A stretch of DNA of 64,000 bases from Enterococcus sp. MMGLQ5-1 (GCF_013155265.1 NZ_JABJXU010000001.1:186001-250000), one strand, 5' to 3'. Shown: positions 45,569-59,001, numbered from the stretch's first letter. Numbers and translations: made by a program. The notes: a model not told the origin generated them from the letters alone.

Positions 45569-45926
45569 ATGATGAATGGATTAAAAAAGACTAGCATAGC
45601 GACAATTTTTTAGCGAAAAAATCCATTAGTCTGAAAGTAGGCGATAGATTGGAACCAATAGTTACATATACGGATAAATCAAATATTTCTCGTGGGACAA
45701 TACCAAATATTATGCAAGAAATTAAAAACAGTAAAGCAATAGTTGTTGAATCTAGGACCCATTTAGGAACAGTTGTTTTAGATATTGATTATAAAAAGTT
45801 AAGGTTTTTAGTACATTCAAATTCATTAGTAGGAGTAATGCCTTTACCTTTATTACTATGGCAGGTATTGCTCCTATACAAGATAAAGTTGACCATGCTG
45901 TAAAATTAGGATTAAATCCTTATTAA
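45569..45926 (+). pseudogene. YhfZ-type transcriptional regulator, frameshifted
   Basis: The sequence SLKVGDRLEPIVTYTDKS, NISRGTIPNIMQEI and AIVVESRTHLGTVVLDIDYK matches the N-terminal region of YhfZ-type regulators with a GntR-like winged helix. The frame is broken at a T-run near 45605-45611 (start MMNGLKKTSIATIF, then stop; continuation LAKKSISLKVGDR in another frame). It is disrupted again near 45855, after LVGVMPLP. Only about 100 codons of the usual roughly 300 remain. It is a decayed cargo gene. Confidence 0.7.
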
Positions 45927-46335
45927 AATATGTTTCTATTATTAATTTTAAAATAAACAATATCACTTCAATAAAAATGATAAATTGTATTTTTATAATA
46001 ATAATTCTGATCTTTTTTGGTTTATTTGTAATAAAACTTCATTTAATAATAAATTTGAGTATAATTTTTATACATGAATTAATAATTTAATGTAACTCAC
46101 CATTGAAAAAAAAAAAAAAAAGTATATAATTGATTTATCAATGGTTGATTTATCAATTGTAAAATTTGGATAAATATATATTATTTACTAATAATTCATT
46201 AATTTTATTCTTGGATAGACATATAATGGTTTTGGACAAATTGAAATTATCTTAATAAGTATTCAAATAAAATTTTTTTTTATAAAAAAATAAATTTAAG
46301 TAATTAGTAAATAATTTATTTATAGAGGTGCTAAA
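45927..46335. other. Spacer with poly-A run and MarR-type operator
   Basis: No gene is visible. An A-tract (about 46105-46121) is followed by a double operator (46129-46159, listed separately), 177 bp before the thymidylate synthase gene. The sequence around the operator resembles the marR promoter at 54680-54740, so a duplicated promoter remnant is possible. Confidence 0.5.
46129..46159. promoter_or_regulatory. Double MarR-type operator
   Basis: TTGATTTATCAA occurs twice (46130-46141 and 46145-46156), a 15-bp period. The same motif pair with the same period is found before the marR gene (54714-54740). It probably places the downstream gene under that MarR protein. Confidence 0.6.
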
Positions 46336-47172
46336 ATGACATACGCAGATGAAATTTTTAAAGAAAATATAAAAAAAATTCTCACAGAAGGAGTTTATAG
46401 TGAAAGAGCACGTCCAAAGTATTTAAATGGTTTAGAAGCAAAAAGTAAATATATTACTGGAAATTTTGTCGAGTATAATCTTTCAAAAGGACAATTTCCA
46501 ATAACTACTTTACGGCCAATACCAATAAAGTCAGCGATTAAAGAATTACTGTGGATTTATCAAGATGAATCAAATTCTCTATCTCTTTTAAAAGATAAGT
46601 ACAATGTTCATTATTGGGACGCTTGGGATATAGGTAATGGTACAATTGGAATGCGATATGGAGCAACTGTCCACAAACATCAAATCATAAGAAAATTGTT
46701 AAAAGGTTTATCTGAAAATCCTTGGAATCGTAGAAATGTAATTAGTTTATGGCAATATGAGGATTTTGAACAAAGTAATGGTATATTGCCATGTGCATTT
46801 CAAGTCATGTTTGATGTAAGACGTGTTCACGAAATCATTTATTTAGATGCAACATTGATTCAGCGATCAAATGATATGTTAGTTTCACATCATATTAATG
46901 CAATACAATATGTTGCTTTGCAATTAATGATAGCCACTCATTTTGGATGGGAAGTTGGTAAATTTTGTTATTTAGTAAATAATTTGCATATTTATGATAA
47001 TCAGTACAATCAGGCTAAAATTTTGTTAAATCGGAAACCAGCGGAATTGGAGCCAAAATTAATTCTGAATTTAAATAAAGGAACAAATTTTTATAAAATT
47101 AAAATTGATGATTTTGAAATTTTAAATTATAAACCTGTTTTACCACAATTAAAATTTGATTTGGCTATTTAA
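46336..47172 (+). CDS. thyA: Thymidylate synthase (ThyA, phage/Bacillus ThyA-type)
   Basis: The 278-residue protein has TS landmarks: [42 protein letters not shown] with the phosphate-binding arginines, the nucleophile Cys in [10 protein letters not shown] (PCA rather than the common PCH), [19 protein letters not shown], and YDNQ near the C-terminus. It would convert dUMP to dTMP with methylene-tetrahydrofolate. The closest pattern is the phi3T/Bacillus ThyA branch, which is often mobile. As ICE cargo it could relieve thymidine dependence. The AGAGGTGCTAAA site supports the start. Confidence 0.88.
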   Translation: MTYADEIFKENIKKILTEGVYSERARPKYLNGLEAKSKYITGNFVEYNLSKGQFPITTLRPIPIKSAIKELLWIYQDESNSLSLLKDKYNVHYWDAWDIGNGTIGMRYGATVHKHQIIRKLLKGLSENPWNRRNVISLWQYEDFEQSNGILPCAFQVMFDVRRVHEIIYLDATLIQRSNDMLVSHHINAIQYVALQLMIATHFGWEVGKFCYLVNNLHIYDNQYNQAKILLNRKPAELEPKLILNLNKGTNFYKIKIDDFEILNYKPVLPQLKFDLAI

Positions 47173-47471
47173 TTATTTTTATTATTCTGTGATATGTTAT
47201 AACGAATTGTGACTAATATGGTAAACTAAACTATTGAAAAAATTCTATATTTTTTGTTGTTCTGCGTTTTTATATGATATCAATGATTGTAATTTCAAAC
47301 AAATGTATTAATTTTCTGGAGAGAAACGCTTGCAATGTCATCATTATAGTTGGAAATATAGGAGTTTTTTTCGATTTTATTATTTAATAACAAATATTTT
47401 AGCTTCAGATAAAATATTCAAAAGTGTAGTTTTTTTATACTGAAACAAGAAAATGTTTTTATAAAAAAATA

Positions 47472-47501
47472 TTGACAGCGCTTACTAAGTTGTGATAGAT
47501 T
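47472..47501 (+). promoter_or_regulatory. licT promoter with CcpA (cre) site
   Basis: TTGACA (47472-47477) and TAGATT (47496-47501) are 18 bases apart. Overlapping the -35 is TGACAGCGCTTACT, one base off the cre consensus (TGWNANCGNTNWCA). Catabolite repression of the beta-glucoside genes is expected. Confidence 0.7.
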
Positions 47502-47521
47502 TACTTTAGATATTTTTTTGT

Positions 47522-47599
47522 GGATTGTGACTGATAATTCAGGCAAGACTACTTAAATGCCTTTGTGAGACATTTGTGTAGTTTTGACCTGTTTTTTTT
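47522..47599 (+). terminator. RAT antiterminator / terminator before licT
   Basis: GGATTGTGACTGATAATTCA begins a ribonucleic antiterminator sequence. It overlaps a terminator whose stem pairs CAGGCAAGACTAC with GTAGTTTTGACCTG, followed by eight T. LicT binding should favour the RAT hairpin and allow its own transcription. Confidence 0.82.
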
Positions 47600-47631
47600 A
47601 TTTTTTATGCAAATTATGGGAGGTGATAACA

Positions 47632-48477
47632 TTGGTCATTTTTAAAATTTTAAATAATAATCTAGTGATTTCTAAAAATAATGATGATCAAGAAATAATA
47701 GTTAGAGGTAAAGGTATTGGGTTTCAAAGAAAAAAAGGACAAGAAATTGATTTAAACACCATAGAAAGAATTTTTACTCCTCAAGACAAATTTGAAAGTG
47801 AATACATTCAAAATTTACTTTCCACAATTTCTAAAGAATATATGGATATTGCAGAAGAAATTGTGAATTATGCGAGAGAAAATTTACAATTGGATGTAAC
47901 AGATGGAATTATTTTTTCATTATGTGATCATATACATGGTACTGTAGATAGACAAAGAAATGGTATTTCTGTTCCTAATCCCATGTTATGGGACATTAAG
48001 AATTCCTATCCGAAAGAATTTAATGCTGGGGAAAAAGCAGTAGAACTTGTAAACGAAAAATTTGGAATTAATGCAAGCAATAATGAGAGCGCATTTTTTG
48101 CTTATCATTTTATTGGAAATCAATTGAATAATACAAATAAAGGTCAAATTGCTATTATTTCAAAGTTTATTCTAAAAATCATTGATATTATTGAATTGAG
48201 TTTTCAAAAAAAAATAGATAAAGATAGTATAAATTATCAAAGATTTATCACTCATTTGAAATTTTTTGCGCAGAGATTATTTAATAGAAAAGAACATCTT
48301 GAGAATGTTGAAAAAGATTTTTATTTTGTAGTTAAGAGAAAATATCCAAAAGTTTATCAATGCTCAGTAATAATTGCTGATTTTTTATATGAAGAATATA
48401 AATTTGAACTTAATAAAGAAGAATTGCTTTATTTAATGTTGCATATTGAAAGAGTAACAAATGAAGAAAGAAAATAG
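47632..48477 (+). CDS. licT: BglG/LicT-family transcription antiterminator
   Basis: The 281-residue protein has an N-terminal RNA-binding domain (VIFKILNNNLVISKN, then GKGIGFQRKKGQ) and two PRD domains with conserved histidines in LCDHIHGTVDRQ and ESAFFAYHFIG / LMLHIERV. It binds RAT sites to prevent termination when beta-glucosides are present. PTS phosphorylation tunes its activity. The TTG at 47632 is chosen because GGGAGGTGATAAC precedes it; a start 48 bases earlier is unlikely. The gene sits between two RAT sites, the standard bgl arrangement. Confidence 0.92.
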   Translation: MVIFKILNNNLVISKNNDDQEIIVRGKGIGFQRKKGQEIDLNTIERIFTPQDKFESEYIQNLLSTISKEYMDIAEEIVNYARENLQLDVTDGIIFSLCDHIHGTVDRQRNGISVPNPMLWDIKNSYPKEFNAGEKAVELVNEKFGINASNNESAFFAYHFIGNQLNNTNKGQIAIISKFILKIIDIIELSFQKKIDKDSINYQRFITHLKFFAQRLFNRKEHLENVEKDFYFVVKRKYPKVYQCSVIIADFLYEEYKFELNKEELLYLMLHIERVTNEERK

Positions 48478-48495
48478 TTTACTTTGTGGATGATA

Positions 48496-48588
48496 GGATT
48501 GTGACTGATAATGCAGGCAATACCTTGACATATTAACAACTCAATTATTGAGGATTAATTGTCAAGGTATTACCTGCATTTTTTATTT
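48496..48588 (+). terminator. RAT antiterminator / terminator before bgl PTS
   Basis: GGATTGTGACTGATAATGCA begins the second RAT. Its 3' part overlaps the terminator TGCAGGCAATACCTTGACA (48512-48530), which pairs with TGTCAAGGTATTACCTGCA (48560-48578) and is followed by T-rich sequence. This second site gates the transporter and hydrolase genes. Confidence 0.88.
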
Positions 48589-48652
48589 TAGAGAAAATAA
48601 AGTTGGAGGAATGAAAAAAATGAAATTGATACAAAGTTTTGAAATATTTTAA

Positions 48653-50569
<1,917 letters not shown>

Positions 50570-50616
50570 ATAAAAAATAATATAACTAAAATCAAAAATA
50601 AATGATTATATGATGA

Positions 50617-52104
<1,488 letters not shown>

Positions 52105-53478
52105 ATAGTTTTTGTGTCACAATAATAGTTAAATTTCACTCAAATCCAAACACGAAATGTATTGGAATTTATCGAAATTCTTAATTTAAGATTAAAGTTG
52201 AAACTCTAGTAATTTTTTCATTTTTATTGATATTTTTTATTTGAGATTATATATAATAAAAATTTCTCTATTTCTTGCCAAATCATAGATGCTATTAATT
52301 TTAATATTGATTCTTTCATAAACTAGGAGGCTGGGACTGTATTCTCAGTCTCTTAGTTAACATTCATGATTTACGGGAAATGATGTGAAAATGATTAAAT
52401 AAATATCGAGTAATCAAATTTACATGCTATTTTGTAAATTTCTACATTGTCAAACAACTTCAGTTCTATACTCTTTCTTAGATCATTCATTGTGTATTTT
52501 TTTGTCATAATCAGTAATTTTATTTTAGCATTCACTAAAATAACAAGTTGGCTTAATTATAAATGTGTCTGATGTCACAATAAAACTAATTTTAATGTAT
52601 TAGTGTTCTATATAATGTAATGAAATAATATATTTTTTCTGGTTGTTCGCATATTGATATTTTTTCTTTAATCATTCGTATCATAAATTTGCTTAAATAA
52701 AGGAATGAGTTAGTTATATTGTTCAAAAATGAATTTATACTTACCTATTTGATTATCTTAAATCAAGATTTCTCCTAGAATTATATTATTTCGTAAATAA
52801 GTTAGGACAGCGAAATTTCCTTTAATACGGGTTTATTTAGCACATGAATTAGAGATTACAATTGCTTCTGAATTGATATATAATATGAATTTTTTCGGGA
52901 AAATAAGGAATTTTTCATGATATAAGCGAACTTTCAAAAATGCTTTTCACATTAATCTATGATTGTGCGCTGTAATAATAAAAATATAATCTGAAAAGAA
53001 GATTTATTGATGGAATACATCCTTATTGGTTTTTCAAGGTTTATGTTGTTATTAATATTAGTTTCTATATAATTAAACCATTGCTCTGAGTAAATTGATA
53101 ATTTTGTAATTTTTATAGTTGATTACTTTTCTTTTTAGATTTGTGATTACGATACTATCCTTTAGAAATGTTTTCTAAGAGATTTTTACAGTTTCAATTT
53201 ATGGTTATTTATTTATAACTGTTAGTTTTGTAATTGAATGTAATATAAAAAAATGTTATTATAATTTTTTATTTTCTTATTTGATTAAATATATATAATT
53301 TTTTTATTTTACAATGATAAATAGCATTTAAACGCTTTCTAAACTATAAATTTTAATTTTTATGTCATGTAATACTTTTATTATTTCATTTTTTAGTTAT
53401 GATTATTATAAGAACCAGAAGGATTTTTCTTGGATCAAAAATTATAATAGTTTAAATAAACGAAAGGAAATAACTACA
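52105..53478. other. 1.37-kb AT-rich gene desert
   Basis: No credible gene is visible between bglA and the iron-dependent alcohol dehydrogenase. It is strongly AT-rich. A hairpin at 52321-52356 (AACTAGGAG...GGGACTG pairing with CAGTCTC...TTAGTT) could end the bgl transcript. A weak cre-like sequence (AAACGCTTTC) is at about 53329-53338. The stretch looks like decayed cargo. Confidence 0.5.
52320..52358 (+). terminator. Hairpin after the bgl operon
   Basis: GGGACTG and CAGTCTC (with outer AACTA...TTAGTT) form a stem around TATTCT. It lies about 215 bp after bglA. The T-run is poor, so it is a weak candidate. Confidence 0.45.
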
Positions 53479-54591
53479 ATGAACACAATTTTTATGCCAA
53501 CAAAAGTTTTTATTGATTTTGAGGTATTAAAGAATAATCAGGAAGCTTGGCTTTTAGGAAAAACCGCTTTACTAGTAACTGGTAGAAAATCAGCAAAAAT
53601 TAGTGGAGCAGAGTCTGATGTAATTAATATTTTGAAACAAAATAATATTTCATTTCATATTTATAATCAAATTACAAACGATCCAACTATTGAAATGGTT
53701 GAAGCAGCAGCAGAATATGGGAAATCAATTCATGCTGATTTTATTATTGGTATTGGTGGGGGTAGTCCAATAGACGCATCTAAAGCGATTGCAGTACTTT
53801 GTGCTGATGACATTACCAGAGAAGAATTATTTTCTAATCATTTTTCTAAAGCATTACCAATTGTTGCTATTCCAACAACAGCAGGAACGGGGAGTGAAGT
53901 TACTCCATATAGTGTACTTTATCGTCAAGATTTGGGAATTAAAATGAGTTTTGGGTCTCCTGATTTAACTTTTCCCAAATTTGCTCTAATAGATGCAAAG
54001 TATACTGAGACGCTTAGAAATGATATTGCTATTTATACAGCAATTGATGCTTTTACACATAGTTTTGAAGGTTTCTTATCGAATAGAGCAACAAATTATT
54101 CTGATATGTTAGCATTAAGTGCAATGAAATTATTTGGAGAAATCATTGATCAATTATCCCAAAAAAATTATTCGCTGGAATTACGAAAACAATTACTTTA
54201 CATCTCAATGATTGGTGGAATTGTTATTTCACATACAGGAGTTACAATTGTTCATGCGATGGGTTATGCTTATACTGTTCATTATAATATTCCTCATGGG
54301 CAAGCCAATGGTTTTCTATTAGGGACATATTTAGATTATTTGAAATCAAATGGTAATAAAAAACTTCAGGTTGCTCTTGATGTACTTGGAATCACACATC
54401 AAGAATTGATAAAAAAAATTGACGATTTAATTGGGAAGGCCCCCGTGATTACTGACGCAGATGTAGAATTATTCACGGAACAAACCTTGTTACAACAGGC
54501 TAGTATTACCAACACTCACGGTAAATTAAATGAAATTATTTTGCTAGAATTATGGAAGAATGAATTTAGAAAATCACGTGAAATGATCTGA
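53479..54591 (+). CDS. Iron-containing alcohol dehydrogenase
   Basis: The 370-residue protein belongs to the Fe-ADH (group III) family. The NAD-binding stretch IIGIGGGSPIDASKAIA is near residue 90 and AIPTTAGTGSEVTPYSV near 140. The metal ligands are the Asp and His in TAIDAFTHSFE, His in IVHAMGYAY, and His in NIPHGQANG. It should interconvert an alcohol and aldehyde with NAD(P)H. ATG 53479 follows CGAAAGGAAAT; upstream in-frame ATGs lack a ribosome binding site. It begins the MarR-linked redox cluster. The substrate is unknown. Confidence 0.9.
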   Translation: MNTIFMPTKVFIDFEVLKNNQEAWLLGKTALLVTGRKSAKISGAESDVINILKQNNISFHIYNQITNDPTIEMVEAAAEYGKSIHADFIIGIGGGSPIDASKAIAVLCADDITREELFSNHFSKALPIVAIPTTAGTGSEVTPYSVLYRQDLGIKMSFGSPDLTFPKFALIDAKYTETLRNDIAIYTAIDAFTHSFEGFLSNRATNYSDMLALSAMKLFGEIIDQLSQKNYSLELRKQLLYISMIGGIVISHTGVTIVHAMGYAYTVHYNIPHGQANGFLLGTYLDYLKSNGNKKLQVALDVLGITHQELIKKIDDLIGKAPVITDADVELFTEQTLLQQASITNTHGKLNEIILLELWKNEFRKSREMI

Positions 54592-54711
54592 TGGTAGTTC
54601 AAAAATATTAGTGATAGATACAAAAATTGATTTACTTCATTAGAATTCAAAATGATAATAATAGTTTTTATATTAAAAAAAATACTTGAAATTATATTTT
54701 TTTAGATATAT

Positions 54712-54742
54712 CATTGACTTATCAATGATGGATTAGTCAATG
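54712..54742. promoter_or_regulatory. MarR operator before marR
   Basis: TTGACTTATCAA (54714-54725) and TGGATTAGTCAA (54729-54740) form a double site with 15-bp period immediately before the marR ribosome binding site. It should mediate autoregulation. A closely similar double site occurs at 46129. Confidence 0.65.
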
Positions 54743-54756
54743 AAAAGAGGTGAATT

Positions 54757-55194
54757 ATGGGAATATCGAATAAGCAATATGGACAAATTTTGTTTCTTCT
54801 AAAAACTTTAGGAAATCAAATTACTCAAAATTTCGAAAAAAAAACAGGCGTTAGTCTTACTAGGTACCAGATGCTGGTATTATTAAGTGAAGGTGAAACT
54901 GTTTTGCAAAGCAGTCTTCAACAATCAATTAACATAGACAGTGCTGCGATAACTAGACATTTGAAAATTTTAGAACAGCATAAATTCATCGAAAGGAAGC
55001 GTAATCCAGATAATAATAGAGAAGTATTAGTTAAAATAACTGAACAAGGGAAAGAAATGTTTTCAACTTGTATGCCTGGAAATAAAGAATTGACAATACA
55101 ACTTTATAAAGGAATTGATTCTGAAAAAATTAATATATTATCAGAAACATTGAAGATTTTATATGAAAATTCTAAAAATGAGATGGAAAGATAA
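54757..55194 (+). CDS. MarR-family transcriptional regulator
   Basis: The 145-residue winged-helix protein has the MarR core: LTRYQMLVLLSEGE, INIDSAAITRHLKILEQ as recognition helix, and IERKRNPDNNREVLVKIT as the wing, where the usual DxR is DNNR. It has an AGAGGTG site and sits between the alcohol dehydrogenase and nitroreductase genes. It probably represses the cluster and is released by a phenolic, quinone or nitro compound. The inducer is not known. Confidence 0.9.
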   Translation: MGISNKQYGQILFLLKTLGNQITQNFEKKTGVSLTRYQMLVLLSEGETVLQSSLQQSINIDSAAITRHLKILEQHKFIERKRNPDNNREVLVKITEQGKEMFSTCMPGNKELTIQLYKGIDSEKINILSETLKILYENSKNEMER

Positions 55195-55245
55195 TATATT
55201 ATTTTTTTGTAGCTTCAAATATTATATTGAAAAGAGGATATTGAT

Positions 55246-55884
55246 ATGAGTAATATATTTAAAGAAAATGATTTTGAAAAAATTTTAAGAGGGCGTAATT
55301 CAATAAGAGAATATGATAAAACAGTAAAAATATCGCAAGAAGAAATGCAAGATATTTTGAGCGAAACAGTTTTAGCTCCTTCTTCAGCTAATATGCAGCC
55401 TTGGCGTTTCGTTGTTGTTGAAAGTGATAATGCAAAAGCTAAATTAAAACCTTTAATTCGTTTTAATACAAAACAAAATGATACATCTTCAGCTATGATT
55501 TTGATTTTTGGAGATTTGCAATGTTATGAATTAAGCGAAGATATTTTTGGAGCAGCAGTTGCTGCTGGAAAGATGCCTCAAGAAGTGAAAGAACAGCAGA
55601 TGTCTACACTTATTCCTCATTATAAGGGACTGTCAAGGCAAGAAATGATTGAAGTTGTGAAAATAGATGGTAGCTTAGCAGCGATGCAATTGATGCTTGT
55701 TGCAAAAGCACATGGATACGATACAAATCCGATGAGTGGTTTTGAAGCAGATCAATTAGCGACAACTTTTGATTTAGATCCAAATAGATATGAACCAATC
55801 TTGATTATTTCTATTGGAAAAGCAAATGAAACGGGTTATAGTTCTCTTAGATTACCGGTTGATAAAATTGCAACTTGGAAGTAA
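55246..55884 (+). CDS. Nitroreductase-family flavoprotein
   Basis: The 212-residue protein has the NfsB/FRP-like landmarks: RGRNSIREYD with the FMN phosphate arginine near residue 16, SSANMQPWRFVVVE near residue 45, and the C-terminal ILIISIGKANETG. It should use NAD(P)H to reduce nitro groups, quinones or similar electrophiles. It lies 51 bp after marR, so it is a probable MarR target and part of a detoxification unit. Confidence 0.9.
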   Translation: MSNIFKENDFEKILRGRNSIREYDKTVKISQEEMQDILSETVLAPSSANMQPWRFVVVESDNAKAKLKPLIRFNTKQNDTSSAMILIFGDLQCYELSEDIFGAAVAAGKMPQEVKEQQMSTLIPHYKGLSRQEMIEVVKIDGSLAAMQLMLVAKAHGYDTNPMSGFEADQLATTFDLDPNRYEPILIISIGKANETGYSSLRLPVDKIATWK

Positions 55885-56075
55885 ATTAATTATAATTTTG
55901 ATGATAATTAATGATGTTAATACTTATCTTAAAAGTATGTATTGTGCTACAGTTTTTATTTTATAAAAAATGTTGTTTTTTTCTTATTTCTTGTTTAAGG
56001 TGTTGAAGAATACTTAAGGACTGGAATAATATTATGAATTATATAATTTTAATGAAATAAAAGAGGGGACTGGAT

Positions 56076-57275
56076 ATGGCAAATTATTATGATTTTAGTT
56101 GCAATTCTTCCTTCACGTACGGTAAAGGAGTATTAAAGGAGATCAAAAGATTAACACTCGGATTAGGTAATAGATACCTTATTGTTACGGGCTGTGGACC
56201 AATTACTGAAGCGACTGTTAAAACGGTGAGAGAAAGTCTTGAAAATTCAATCAGTATTTATCAAAGAAGCTATTCTCCTCTAGGACAGAAGATTCCATTA
56301 ATGTGCTCTCTCACATTTCCTAATATTGATAATGTTTCACTTGAATACAAATTTTTGGATTATGAAGGCGTTCAAGTGAGTTATGAAAATGTTGAAAAAT
56401 TAGCTGAAGAATCAAAAAAATTTAAAGCAGATATTTTAGTTTGTATTGGTGGGGGTAAAGTTCTTGATATTGTTCGTGCAGCAGCTACTTCTATTGATCC
56501 GTATAATAGACCAAAAGTTGTTATGTGTCCAACTCAAATTGCTTCCAATGCTTCGGCATCATCAATGAGTGTTTTTTATAATGAAAATGGAACTAAAATG
56601 ATTGACATATGGAATATGGCTTATCCCCCTGAAGTAGTTCTTCTTGATACTGAAATTGTTGTAAATGCTCCAGTAATCACTCTCATTGCTGCAATTGGTG
56701 ATAACCTAGGTAATAGTCTTGAAATGATACATATGCTTGAACATCTGAATTTGATTGATTCAATAGATCGAAATGCTTTGGCAGAAGTAAAAACGATGAT
56801 TAATATTTTATTACAATACTCTAAAAGTGCAATAGAATCTATGGAGCGTAGAGTTATTACTAAAGAATTTGAATGGGTTGTTAGCACATGTTCATATTCT
56901 GGTGGAGCTTATCGATCAATAGGCTGCGTCTTTTTGTCACATATTTTAGATGAAATTCTTTTAGGGATTGAACCAGTTAATAAAATTCTTCACGGCTTGG
57001 TTATTGGATATGCTTCTTTGGTAGAATTCGTATACTTGAAAAAAATTGATGAACTTAAAAGTTATATTAAGTTTTATAATTCCATCGGTATGCCATGTAC
57101 CCTTAAGGACTTAGGCGTGAAAAATCTTAGTTATGAAAAATTATATAAAATTACTGATGAATTTTTAAAAAATTCAGTAGCGATTTCACTTATTAAATTT
57201 ACTACAAAGGAAATAGTTGATTCTGTATTTGAATCGGAGCGAATAGTCAGCGAATATTTGAAAGAATGTAATTAA
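56076..57275 (+). CDS. Glycerol dehydrogenase-like metal-dependent oxidoreductase
   Basis: The 399-residue protein has the GldA/Fe-ADH fold. NAD binding is at ILVCIGGGKVLDIVRAAATS (about residue 125), followed by CPTQIASNASASSMSV. Candidate metal ligands are the Asp of IGDNLGN, His of VFLSHILDE and His of KILHGLVIG, matching the D-H-H set. It is longer than typical GldA (about 365) and carries an unusual insert near residues 70-95. It probably oxidises or reduces a small polyol or aldehyde. The substrate is unknown. Confidence 0.75.
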   Translation: MANYYDFSCNSSFTYGKGVLKEIKRLTLGLGNRYLIVTGCGPITEATVKTVRESLENSISIYQRSYSPLGQKIPLMCSLTFPNIDNVSLEYKFLDYEGVQVSYENVEKLAEESKKFKADILVCIGGGKVLDIVRAAATSIDPYNRPKVVMCPTQIASNASASSMSVFYNENGTKMIDIWNMAYPPEVVLLDTEIVVNAPVITLIAAIGDNLGNSLEMIHMLEHLNLIDSIDRNALAEVKTMINILLQYSKSAIESMERRVITKEFEWVVSTCSYSGGAYRSIGCVFLSHILDEILLGIEPVNKILHGLVIGYASLVEFVYLKKIDELKSYIKFYNSIGMPCTLKDLGVKNLSYEKLYKITDEFLKNSVAISLIKFTTKEIVDSVFESERIVSEYLKECN

Positions 57276-57384
57276 TTTATACTAAATCGTAAAGTTAAAT
57301 ATTTATAAATAATAGGTTTTATCTAAAAGATTTTGGCTATTTTTATCTCAACATTTTTTGAGAATAATTAGACTAATATTTCAT

Positions 57385-57417
57385 AAAAAAAGAGTGTATA
57401 GTTTAACTCTTTTTTTT
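57385..57417 (+). terminator. Terminator
   Basis: AAAAAAGAGT pairs with ACTCTTTTTT, with a loop of about ten bases and a T-run. It ends the oxidoreductase transcript. Confidence 0.75.
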
Positions 57418-57453
57418 AATAATTAATGAATTGTAATTTGGAGGATACTTTTT

Positions 57454-58818
57454 TTGAATAAAACAATATCGAATAATTCACGAACTTTTTTAATGATTAT
57501 TTTATTAATAATGTCTTTTACAGCAACTTTAAATCAAACTTTAATGGTAACAGCATTACCTTTAATGATGAATACTCTAAATGTTAATCTGAACACTGTT
57601 CAGTGGTTAACGACAGGTTATGTTTTGACCTTAGGGATTATAACACCAATTTCTGCACTATTATTTGAAAAAATAGGGAATCGTGCTTTGTTTTTAAGCA
57701 GTACCTTTCTTTTTTTAATAGGAACAATAATTGGATCAGTAAGCAATACATTTTCTCTTGTTTTGGTGGCAAGAATTATTCAGGCAGCTTCTGGTGGAAT
57801 AATCGTCACGTTTACACAAATATTATTATTGAAATTATTTCCTGTGAGTAAAAGAGGGATTGTAATAGGATACATTAATTTAGTTATTTCTGCTGCTCCG
57901 GCAATTGGTCCAACATTATCTGGATTTATTTTGAATAAATTCAATTGGCATACTTTATTTTCAATGACTTTGCCTGTAACAATATTGATAATTATTTTGG
58001 GATTTTTTTTCCTTCCCAATTATTCAGAAGTAAAAGATATTAAAATTGATATTTTATCGATTACATCTTCAATTTTAGGTTTCGGTTTACTTTTATCTAG
58101 TTTTTCTTTTTTTTTAACAAATCCTTTATTGGCTTTAATTTTGCTAATCATAGGGCTAATAATTTCTACTTACTTTGTGATGCGTCAATTGAATCCCAAT
58201 ATTAGTCCCCTGTTAAATATTCGACTTCTTAATAATAGAAGTTTTAGAAATATGACCATATCAATTATGATTATTTTTGGTATATTAATGGGAACTGAAA
58301 CAATATTACCTCTATTTACTGAAAATGTTTTAGGATTATCTGCTTTGGATACCGGTTTACTAATGCTTCCCGGAGCAGCTATTATGTCATTATTGTCTCC
58401 TTTTATCGGAAAAATGTATGATAAATATGGAATGAAGTGGATTTCAGTTTTAGGTATTATTTTAGTAATTGCTTCTTGTTTTCCTATGATGGATATGTCA
58501 AAGGGAACTTCTGTTACTTCAATTATCATTGTATTCACTTTTAGAATGTTAGGATTAGGTTTATTAATGACTGTAATGACATCAGAAGCATTTAAACAAG
58601 TTTCTCAGAATCAAGTGAATCATGCGACTGCTTTAAATAATACTTTAAGACAGGTTGGGGCATCTTTTTTTAATACCCTAATGATAGGAATTTCGAGTGT
58701 TCCAATTAATTTTGTGGATGGAGTTCGATGGGCTTTTGGAGGGACACTGCTACTAACTCTTATAATAGCAGGTATTCTTTTAAATTATTTTCAAAAAAAA
58801 GTTAATCATACTAATTAA
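57454..58818 (+). CDS. MFS drug efflux transporter (DHA2/EmrB type)
   Basis: The 454-residue membrane protein has the DHA2 pattern: LNQTLMVTALPLMMNTLNVN at helix 1, WLTTGYVLTLGIITPIS at helix 2, and the motif C-like AAPAIGPTLSGFI near residue 150. It probably has 14 membrane helices and exports drugs or toxic metabolites using proton motive force. It uses a TTG start after GGAGGATA. It follows the MarR/nitroreductase/dehydrogenase genes and is the likely export arm of the cluster. Confidence 0.88.
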   Translation: MNKTISNNSRTFLMIILLIMSFTATLNQTLMVTALPLMMNTLNVNLNTVQWLTTGYVLTLGIITPISALLFEKIGNRALFLSSTFLFLIGTIIGSVSNTFSLVLVARIIQAASGGIIVTFTQILLLKLFPVSKRGIVIGYINLVISAAPAIGPTLSGFILNKFNWHTLFSMTLPVTILIIILGFFFLPNYSEVKDIKIDILSITSSILGFGLLLSSFSFFLTNPLLALILLIIGLIISTYFVMRQLNPNISPLLNIRLLNNRSFRNMTISIMIIFGILMGTETILPLFTENVLGLSALDTGLLMLPGAAIMSLLSPFIGKMYDKYGMKWISVLGIILVIASCFPMMDMSKGTSVTSIIIVFTFRMLGLGLLMTVMTSEAFKQVSQNQVNHATALNNTLRQVGASFFNTLMIGISSVPINFVDGVRWAFGGTLLLTLIIAGILLNYFQKKVNHTN

Positions 58819-58879
58819 TATTATAAATTATTGATAATGATAAAGAGATTGATACAAAAAATAATAATTATATTAAAAA

Positions 58880-58923
58880 AATATTCCTAGAATTCTAAAG
58901 TTCTTAGAATATTTTTTTTTTTT
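58880..58923 (+). terminator. Terminator after the MFS gene
   Basis: AATATTCCTAGAA pairs with TTCTTAGAATATT (two mismatches), followed by a long T-run. It separates cargo from the ICE regulation module. Confidence 0.85.
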
Positions 58924-59001
58924 CGAAAAAATTCGTCTTTCAAATTGTAGTAGTAGTGGAAAGGGGAAATTGATAAATTTTCTAGTTTTAAGGAGGAGAT
59001 T

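Larger units (their letters stand above)
47173..47631. other. Promoter-leader region of the bgl operon
   Basis: No gene lies between thyA and licT. The right half carries the licT promoter with a CRE-like box and an RAT/terminator (both listed). The left half (47173-47460) is AT-rich without visible structure. Confidence 0.55.

Noticed and set aside
53320-53345. cre site before the alcohol dehydrogenase gene
   Set aside because: AAACGCTTTC resembles the centre of a cre box but the outer bases deviate at two or more positions; too weak to list as a feature.
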